A DNA stretch of 64,000 bases from Reticulitermes speratus (lineage: Eukaryota; Arthropoda; Insecta; Blattodea; Rhinotermitidae): the NCBI GenBank assembly GCA_021186555.1, contig JAJKFL010000005.1, positions 55,265,635 through 55,329,634 on the forward strand, in the 5' to 3' direction. Shown here in pieces: positions 56,641 to 64,000 of the stretch (position 1 is the stretch's first letter; each line of letters begins with the position of its first letter). The notes beneath the pieces are model-generated. The model saw nothing but the letters and a program-made list of their open reading frames with translations, was not told where the DNA came from and ran no database searches. The translations under genes and the position numbers were made by a program.

Positions 56641-57060
56641 AGCCTACATATACTGAAATTTCATATGCTTTTAACAGCCCTTTTTGGCCCAAAGCCCCAC
56701 ACATGTTTTGCCTTTGTCTGATTGGTGAAACCTTCACGGCACTCTGCGCTGTCTCCACTACTTTGAACAGACCTCGCAGATCTAAAGACATTACTGCCTT
56801 GTTACTAGGCAACAAGCTTATAGAATTCTCACAGTAGGTTACCCCCTTCCAAAATCCTTGTAACGGTTTTACCTGTCCCTTGAGTCAGTTGACAAGACCC
56901 ATTTTGACAGCTATCACCGTGTCTTTCAGAATCACAAATTTTCAGTAGTCAACTGTTTATGTAAGATTCCCCAGCGGACAGTGCAGTCCTTCTGTTACTG
57001 ACAATAGCGCTTGAGCAGCGAACAGCCAGCTTCCACAGTGTGGTCCTACACGATAACATT
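56641..57060. other. No recognised gene
   Basis: Opposite-strand frames of about 60 codons without domains. Confidence 0.4.
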
Positions 57061-57061
57061 A

Positions 57062-57205
57062 TGCATTATGGCAGGTGGCTGACGTTTCGAAGTTATATAT
57101 TGCTTTCATCTTCATGGCAGGTTATAAACGAGATATGTTGTAAAATGTTACTACCAAAGTACACGGTGTCATAACCTACAAGACCTGAAAGTATATCAAT
57201 ACCGC
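57062..57205 (-). repeat. Hammerhead-like core, reversed, with forward tail
   Basis: GACGTTTCGAAGTTATATA and TTTCATCTTCATGGCAGG give ATGAAGATGAAAGC...CTTCGAAACGTC on the minus strand. A forward tail (CACGGTGTCATAACC) follows at 57163. Confidence 0.45.
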
Positions 57206-57504
57206 TGTGAGAATTTCAAAATATCTCGTAGTCCCCATTTTTCTGTGTTTGAGCATTAGGAATACACTTTGCGGACTATAGTGTAATAGACATTTTGAAT
57301 AATCGCAGTCCTTTCCTAGGATTGCTAATTGGCTAATTAAAACATTTGCTTACTCTTTTCTTGTCACGTTTAATGTATTCGTAATTAAGCAACCCTCAAA
57401 CTCTTTGACAGTACAAACTCGGAACTCCAACTACAGATAATTCGGCACATTTCCACTCTCGCAAACCCTCTCATTACGATTATTATCAATGTTATCATTT
57501 CATC
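57206..57504. other. No recognised feature
   Basis: AT-rich, apparently unique. Confidence 0.35.
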
Positions 57505-57610
57505 TACTACCCGGTCTCCCAAGTGGCTGCTTACAAAGACGTTACACCGTAAATATTTTGTATGTGCATTTCTAGTGTCCATCATTCTTGCTACACGTTC
57601 TTCCCATCGT
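57505..57610 (-). mobile_element. Possible diverged retrotransposon C-terminal fragment
   Basis: GGTCTCCCAAGTGGCTGC...TTGTATGTGCATTTC...CATTCTTGCTACACGTTCTT follows the order of the reversed retrotransposon 3' region at 8.1 kb but is much diverged. Short AACT repeats at 57893-57913 could be its tail or unrelated. Confidence 0.3.
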
Positions 57611-57954
57611 AATGTTACTCCACTTTAGAAGGCAGCTGATGGCGTTTAAATATATGATATTCTTCCTTATGATTCTTCTTCTTGCTCTCAGAGCTTAGCC
57701 CTTCCAACTCGTTCCAGCTTCAGTTCCTTCTTTTATGTTGTCTAACTGAGTGTCTTCTTCCTATGGAGCGGCAACAGGCAGTAACTCATTCTGTTGCAGT
57801 ACAAAAATTGTCGACTTTATCATTCGTGGGTCGAATTCTATTCTTCTGTTGTAAAGCCTTTAAATGTCCATTGTTCCGTCCCGTCTGACCAAGTAACTAA
57901 CTAACTAACTAAGCAAATGAATGTAATTTGATACACTCACGGCGGTGACAATAC

Positions 57955-58100
57955 AGTGTTGTGGAATGTGACATCGTGTAGTCTGGTAGATAGGTACCAA
58001 CGATTCACAGGAAAGTTCTGTCTTCATTTGCAGGTTCGAAGAGGTGAAATAATCTGAAGATGGAGGAACCACTTTCCTCTGAAACATTACTAGGCTTACT
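57955..58100. repeat. Hammerhead-like inverted pair, forward core well preserved
   Basis: A reversed tail (GTGACATCGTGTAGTCTGG) and reversed core remnant face a forward CTGAAGA (58054-58060), GAGG...CCTC stem II and GAAAC (58081-58085). Confidence 0.55.
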
Positions 58101-58792
58101 GTGGTCGACTCAGGAGTATGACTTTGACTTTGACAATGATTTAGCAGACGAAGTTACAAAGTTAGATGTTTATGACCCAAAACCAAAGTATTACATTTAA
58201 GAACATATTGTGATAAAGTTCAGTTGTGTCTTTTGCCTGCGAGTTAATACCATTATCTTCTTTTGTGTTCTGTGTGATTGAATGTGTGCATAAATTTTAC
58301 TTCAGAGTTGTTATAAGTGAAAATCCAAGAAAGAGGAATAAATGGGAAACAAAAGATGCAGTGACAGAGGTATGTTTGTGACAGGACCTACGTGACACTA
58401 CACGTGCTGTCAACGTGCAGAGTCGAACACAATACCGGTTACTAAAGTGCGGGTGTCACATTTCAGAACACAAAAATCTTGAACTAAGAAAGTGGCAGTC
58501 ACTAAATCTTTTGCTTACAGAAGAAACCAACAGCATGTCTTAATCCTTCGTTGTGTCCCAAATAATAGTACAGGCTATAGGCTATAGGCGCAGCTTGACA
58601 CAGCTTTACACAATAGCATTCCATAGAGCCACCCGCTATTTATGACACATGTCAGAAACCTTTGCACAGTTCCTCGCACAAAGCTACTGTCGTTAAGTTT
58701 TGAGAATTCGCTGTGGGGAAGCGACAGGAGACTGGAGAAAAATACAGCAATGGCCAGCTTCACGATTTGTGCTGCTCACTAAATTTTGTTCG
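58101..58792. other. No recognised gene
   Basis: AT-rich. The 62-codon minus-strand frame at 58575-58763 begins with a hydrophobic segment but has no other support. Confidence 0.4.
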
Positions 58793-58852
58793 GGCCGGGA
58801 TAGCTCAGTCGGTATAGCGACTCGCTAAGGGCTGGACGGTCCGGGGATCGAA
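58793..58852 (+). mobile_element. Type A SINE head only
   Basis: GGGATAGCTCAGTCGGTATA through GGTCCGGGGATCGAATC. The body is replaced abruptly by a tetranucleotide array. Confidence 0.85.
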
Positions 58853-60003
58853 TCTATCTAAATAACTAACCAAGCGACCGGCCGACCGACTAACTCACTA
58901 ACTAACTAACTAACCAACAAACCAATCAATCTACCGACCGACTGACTATCTAACTAACCAACCAACCGACCGACCTACTAACTCACTAACTAACTAACTA
59001 ACCAACAAACCAATCAATCTACCGACCGACTGACTATCTAACTAACCAACCAACCGACCGACCTACTAACTCACTAACTAACTAACTAACCAACAAACCA
59101 ATCAATCTACCGACCGACTGACTATCTAACTAACCAACCAACCGACCGACCTACTAACTCACTAACTAACTAACCAACCACTCAATCAACCAACTGACTA
59201 ACTAACCAACCAATCGACCTACCGACCGACTAACTCACTAACTAACTAACTAACCAACAAACCAATCAATCTACCGACCGACTGACTATCTAACTAACCA
59301 ACCAACCGACCGACCTACTAACTCACTAACTAACTAACCAACCACTCAATCAACCAACTGACTAACTAACCAACCAATCGACCTACCGACCGACTAACTC
59401 ACTAACTAACTAACTAACCAATCAATCAACCGACCAACTGACTATCTAACTAACCAACCAATCAAACAACCGACCGACCGACTGACTAACTAACCAACCA
59501 ACCGACAGACCAACTAACTGACTAACTAACCAACCAATCAATCGACTGACTATCTAACTAACCAATGAACCGACCGACCGAATAACTGACTAACTAACTA
59601 ACCAACAAATCAATCAACCGACTGACTGACTATCTAACTAACCAACCAAACAACCAACCAACCGACCGACCGAATAACTGACTAACTAACTAACCAACCA
59701 ATCAATCAACCGACTGACTGACTATCTAACTAACCAACCAACCGATCGACCAAATAACTGACTAACTAACCAACCAACCAATCAAACAACTGACTGACTA
59801 TCTAACTAACCAACCAACCAACCGACCGAATAACTGACTAACTAACTAACCAACCAATCAATCAACCGACTGACTGACTATCTAACTAACCGACCGACCG
59901 ACAGACCGACTAACTGACTAACTAACTAACTAACCAACCAATCAATCAACCGACTGACTAACTAACCAACCGACCGACTAACCCACTAACTAACTAATCA
60001 ACC
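58853..60003. repeat. AACT/AACC/GACC tetranucleotide array with 88-bp higher-order repeats
   Basis: Built from CTAAC, CCAAC, CGACC and CAATC words. Near the left end the pattern containing ACCAACAAACCAATCAATCT recurs exactly 88 bp apart (58913, 59001, 59089). Later parts are less regular. Confidence 0.95.
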
Positions 60004-61234
60004 AACCAATACACTTTACGTAACACTGCAGTATGCGATCTAAGTACTTTTGTGCTAAATGTTCCTCTGCCAGACGTTCTTACTGTAGTTTTAGCGTGGG
60101 CGTGCTGTAACATTTGGTACTTGATCGAGTGTTTGTGCTTGAGGAAGGTCGTCATTAGAGACGCACTAAATATTGAAATTGCAAACAGCAACGAACGAAG
60201 GCTTCATAAAGCATTCCGAAGGCTTCATAAAGCATTCATCTCGCTTCACGTGAGAACTGCCTCGTGCTGACACACAATGGCCGAAGGAGTTCAACAAATG
60301 GACGAAGGTAGAAAGAAAAAGGAAAAAGGCAATAAAGAGGAAGAACCTCAGATACAAAGGCAGAGACAAAGAAGTAAGATAAAAAGAATTAAGCCAGAGG
60401 AAAGCAACAATTCTTCTTCTTCTTCTGTCTTTAAAGTCGAGGCATGTGAATGTTAGTGGGTAGACCGCAGCAGTGTGGCGCGATTGGTGACCGAGCGTGA
60501 TGGCGAGTGGGGCGGTTCTGCGCAGCCACGTACGCGCAGGTTGCCATGACTACAGCCACTGACAATACGCTCTACAGCCTACAGCAGTACATAACGAAAT
60601 TTGTTACGTTCATAAGGCTTAACGTTGCTGAATTTTTTATTCCTGTCACGTACACAATAATCCACAGAGGTGTCAACAATGCGTCGCGCGTTTAAAATAA
60701 GCAATAATGAAACTGTTCAAATTATTGCAGATAATGGCGGTAGTAGCAACGCTGCCGTATCGGTGTGAGAATTTGTCTTTATCAAAAAGTTTGCAAGGAG
60801 AACTCAAAAACAGTTGAGATGAAATTTTTGACGTCAGTTACAGGATATATATTACATGACAACAGCAAATATTACAACTAAAAGCACGTAATTTAAATTA
60901 CGTTACGGTAGATTATAAATAACAGTAGATATAACATTTATTAAAAAAACGATACATGCATTCCCAAGTTAGAGTATGAATATAAAAGAAGAAACGTAGC
61001 TCGAACAAGGAATAAATGGACAGACCAAAACGCAAAGATAGAGCAAAAATGGAATTACTTAAACACGAGTTGCTGCTTGCTGACGATCAGTTACTTTCGC
61101 TGAAGACTCTCGTTACGTCAGTGCATTGTTGACAGGATGATATCAAAATGGGCGTTGAACGAAATGGTATAAAAAAGTTACATGAGTAGGCTTGTGGTTC
61201 GAGAACAGGGGAGACTTTTGGTCATTTAGTTGTC
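60004..61234. other. No recognised gene
   Basis: Purine-rich stretch near 60310-60400 and a TTCTTCTTCTTCTTCT run near 60411. Frames of 60-72 codons without domains. Confidence 0.4.
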
Positions 61235-61235
61235 A

Positions 61236-61320
61236 TTACGATGTCCCGAAACGTCGGCAAACAATTACCACACGATGCCGCGTAACACCCCCGAAGACCG
61301 CAGATGTAATCAACATCGTG
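61236..61320 (+). repeat. Hammerhead-like 3' half with tail
   Basis: GTCCCGAAACGTCGGCAAAC followed by CACACGATGCCGCGTAACAC and CCGAAGACCGCAGATG. The 5' half of the core is missing. Confidence 0.5.
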
Positions 61321-61392
61321 GCGGAAGCCTCAGATCAACGTTCGCAAATATTATTTCATCATTTGTAGCTGGTTTTAACCTTGACACAATGT

Positions 61393-61434
61393 AATCCCTG
61401 AAGATGGTACATTTTTACCGAAACGTGTCGGAGT
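61393..61434 (+). ncRNA. Candidate hammerhead ribozyme motif (best core in the window)
   Basis: CTGAAGA (61398-61404) satisfies the invariant CUGANGA box. Stem II is GGTA/TACC with a six-base loop. GAAA is at 61420-61423. CGTGTCGG follows and supplies a GUC triplet. Three bases on each side (TCC and GGA) can pair as stem I. Stem III is only one or two pairs, as in the minimal hammerheads of Penelope-like elements that are thought to work as dimers. Activity is untested. Confidence 0.55.
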
Positions 61435-61610
61435 AGTGTCTGTACGATTTACATGTGTCAGACACGTGCATTTGCTTCGTTTTATAAACCAATACGTTGA
61501 TCAGAAATGCGCGGACCGGACAGCTGTAAGATCACAGTTGTATTTGGCAAGTCACACGTCACAGTCATACTAAAACTACGGACGAAATTTGAACTTGTAA
61601 CTTCATTGTC

Positions 61611-61906
61611 GTGGGCCGCGATAGCTCAGTCGGTATAGCGACTCGCTACGAGCTGGACGGTCCGGAGATCGAATCCCGGTGGTGGCGAGATTTTCAGCAC
61701 CCGTCCAGACCGGCTCTGGGGCCTACCCAGCCTCCTGTACAATGGGTACTGGGTCATTCCCGGGGGTAAAGCGGCCGGGGCGTGGGACATGGAGTTCACC
61801 AACCATCCCCATCTAGTGCCAGGGTTAAAGAAAGAGTATAGCTATACCTCTACTCCCCCTCTGGGCCTTCGTGGCCTGTTATAGGGTGAACTTTACCTTT
61901 ACGTAT
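61611..61906 (+). mobile_element. Full-length type A SINE with target-site duplication
   Basis: Flanked by CTTCATTGTC at 61601-61610 and 61907-61916. This defines the type A unit: it begins GTGGGCCGCGATAGCTC and ends after a TTTACCTTTACG tail, about 296 bp. All head, central and late blocks are intact, so it serves as the local reference copy. Confidence 0.95.
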
Positions 61907-62083
61907 CTTCATTGTCTAATGGTTACGACTGCTACAGACAGACAGACACGTCTTGCTGTTCCACACAATAAGTCAGAGTCATGAGTGACGTAGGGAGGTC
62001 TCGAACCCTGGTCTGACTTTAAGGGAATGGATCTGCAGGGTAGCAGAGCGCATGGTGACGAGGATTGACAGGCCAGGCGTGTT

Positions 62084-62489
62084 CGCGACTGACCGGACAG
62101 TTGGCGCCGACTGACAGAAGTGAACACGCCTTGGTGGACACAAGGCGGTGCGCGACTGACCGGACAGTTGGCGCCGACTGACAGAAGTGAACACGCCTTG
62201 GAGGACACAAGGCGGTGCGCGACTGACCGGACAGTTGGCGCCGACTGACAGAAGTGAACACGCCTTGGAGGACACAAGGCGGTGCGCGACTGACCGGACA
62301 GTTGGCGCCGACTGACAGAAGTGAACACGCCTTGGAGGACACAAGGCGGTGCGCGACTGACCGGACAGTTGGCGCCGACTGACAGAAGTGAACACGCCTT
62401 GGAGGACACAAGGCGGTGCGCGACTGACCGGACAGTTGGCGCCGACTGACAGAAGTGAACACGCCTTGGAGGACACAAGGCGGTGCGCG
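62084..62489. repeat. 67-bp GC-rich tandem repeat, about six copies
   Basis: The unit contains CGCGACTGACCGGACAGTTG, GCGCCGACTGACAGAAGTG and AACACGCCTTGGAGGACAC. Copies are almost identical. The unit has no stop in any minus-strand frame, so three overlapping frames of 172-189 codons arise. They are not supported as genes. Confidence 0.97.
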
Positions 62490-62736
62490 GAGGACGGCAA
62501 CTTCACAGCTTCCTTCTGAGGTCGATACAGTGCGCACTTAACTTAGACAGGCACTTCGTCGGTCTCCGGACGTTTTTACTTTAAATAAACACAACAACCA
62601 GTGAACCGTAAACATAAAACTTACCACACAATTCTACCTGAAGTTTCATGGCGAATTCCACTTGATTGTAGGCGTAATGGCTGACACAAAGACTGTCTTT
62701 ATGTCTGGTTATACATATATATGTTTATATTAAGTA

Positions 62737-62936
62737 AAGGTAAAGGTAAAGGTCACCCTATAACAGGCCATGAAGGCCCAGAGGGGGAGTAGAGGTATAG
62801 TTCTACTCTTTCTTTAACCCTGATATTAGATGAGGGTAGGTGGTCAACTCCACGCCCCGGCCGCTTTACCCCCGGGAAAGAGACCCGGTACCCATTGTAT
62901 AAGAGGCTGGGTGGGCCCCAGGGCTGGTCTGGACGG
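62737..62936 (-). mobile_element. Truncated type A SINE fused to a retrotransposon fragment
   Basis: Starts on the tail side with AAAGGTAAAGGTAAAGG and AGGCCCAGAGGGGGAGTAG. It breaks at GGTCTGGACGGGT, before the tRNA-like head, where GTAACAGGGGAGTGG of the retrotransposon begins. Confidence 0.88.
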
Positions 62937-63540
62937 GTAACAGGGGAGTGGAGAAGACTACATAACGAGGAACTTAATGATCTGTACTCATCACCAAATA
63001 TCATTCGGGTGATCAAATCAAGAACAATGATGTGGGCGGGGCATGTAGCATGTATGGGTGAGAGGAGAGGTATATACAGGATTTTGGTTGGGAGACCTGG
63101 GGGAAGGAGACCACTTGGAAGAACCAGACGTAGATGGGAGGATAATATTAAAATGGATCTTCAAGAAGTGGGATGGGGGGCATGGACTGGATTGATATGG
63201 CTCAGGATAGGGACAGGTGGCGGGCTGTTGTGAATGCGGTAATGAACCTTCGGGTTCCACAAAACGCGGGGAATTTCTTGACTAACTGAGGAACTGTTAG
63301 CTTCTCAAGAAGGACTCTGCTACATGGAGTTAGTTAGTTAGTTAGTTAGTTAGTTATGGGGCCTTACTTAGGATAGGGACAGGTGGCGGGCTGTTGTGAA
63401 TGCGGTAATGAACCTTCGGGTTCCATAAAACGCGGGGAATTTCTTGACTAGCTGACGGCCTGTTAGCTTCTCAAGATGGACTGTGCTACATGGAGTTAGT
63501 TAGTTAGTTAGTTAGTTAGTCAGTTAGTTAGTTAGTTAGT
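62937..63540 (+). mobile_element. Non-LTR retrotransposon 3' end with duplicated terminal segment
   Basis: Encodes [49 protein letters not shown], then frameshifts near GGATGGGGGGCATGG. The 3' end runs to an AGTTAGTT tail, continues with ATGGGGCCTTACTTAGGATA and repeats the terminal segment with a second AGTTAGTT tail. The 112-codon frame at 62895-63233 is a chimera: its first codons come from the antisense SINE. Confidence 0.88.
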
Positions 63541-64000
63541 AAGTCAGACGTGTCCATTCAGTTGTCTAAAACTCAAATCTTCCTCTATTGCCGATGTTCA
63601 AAGTGTGTATTCATGTACAATACGACAGACTTTTGTGTCGCAAACCAAAGCAGATATGCCGTCGTCTCCTCCACCAATCAGAGACGACATACAGAGTTCT
63701 CATGGCCGCCAGAAGACGCGGCTAGCAGGGGGCCTTGTCATATTTCCTAGAAGTCCGTCCTCACCTCGTTCTGTTTGCTACCGACCCCCTGAATTCGATA
63801 GGGCTTAGAGAATTCATTCCGGTACCAGTTTTTTGTTTTATGGTCGCTACAGAAGTACCGATCGGTGCACTGTACCGAGTGTATTAGCTACCGAAACACA
63901 GGCTTTGTTATAAGTCGACAGCTGAAGTGGCAAGACAGTACAACCGTGAAGCTGTATGATATACAGGCTTAAGAGGCAGGAAGTAAAGCAGACGAGAGTT
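63541..64000. other. No recognised gene
   Basis: Two overlapping 66-67-codon frames without domains. Apparently unique sequence to the window edge. Confidence 0.4.

Noticed and set aside
61909-62537. Three overlapping minus-strand frames of 172-189 codons
   Set aside because: They come from a 67-bp repeat with no stop codon in any minus-strand frame. Because 67 is one more than a multiple of three, each frame cycles through the same three phases.

Overview
This window is animal genomic DNA, most likely from an insect with a large, repeat-rich genome. It holds only one convincing coding exon in 64 kb, that exon has spliceosomal boundaries, and the rest is tRNA-derived SINEs, truncated non-LTR retrotransposons, small DNA-transposon derivatives and an unusually rich set of minisatellites. 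The exon is insect-like and the element set would suit a cockroach or termite, but that placement is inference.

The only gene signal is an exon on the + strand at 31820-32025. It encodes the second LIM domain of a Lim1/Lhx1/Lhx5-type LIM-homeodomain transcription factor, with a plausible 3' splice site before it and a 5' splice site after it. No first-LIM, homeodomain or other exon of this gene was recognised, so much of the window is probably intron or flank of a long, repeat-expanded gene.

The repeat landscape has six main parts. (1) Ten copies of a piggyBac-like non-autonomous element, with TTAA-type ends and an internal 114-bp tandem array: about 3.1-3.9, 9.1-10.2, 10.7-12.7, 22.6-23.7, 25.5-26.3, 28.5-31.0, 35.2-36.4, 46.6-47.5, 51.1-52.9 and 54.4-56.6 kb. 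(2) At least five tRNA-headed SINE types, here called A to E. Type A is the most frequent. Several SINEs lie inside the terminal repeats of the piggyBac-like elements. (3) 5'-truncated 3' ends of a non-LTR retrotransposon with a GTTA-type tail: about 4.8-5.3, 7.7-8.3, 19.9-20.1, 37.1-37.4, 41.9-42.0, 44.1-44.6 and 62.9-63.5 kb. (4) A dispersed, often palindromic family whose arms carry a hammerhead-ribozyme-like core, as known from Penelope-like retroelements. (5) About fifteen unrelated minisatellites or microsatellites with units from 4 to 94 bp. (6) Small foldback elements, including a perfect 84-nt hairpin at 18262-18345.

No operon, rRNA gene, CRISPR array, bona fide tRNA gene or viral gene was found. 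The open reading frames inside the tandem arrays and transposons are by-products of repeat composition. The most interesting structures are the hammerhead-bearing palindromes, the piggyBac-like elements with homogenised 114/228-bp arrays, the SINEs that repeatedly occupy the same spot in those elements' terminal repeats, and the nested stack at 28522-30977.
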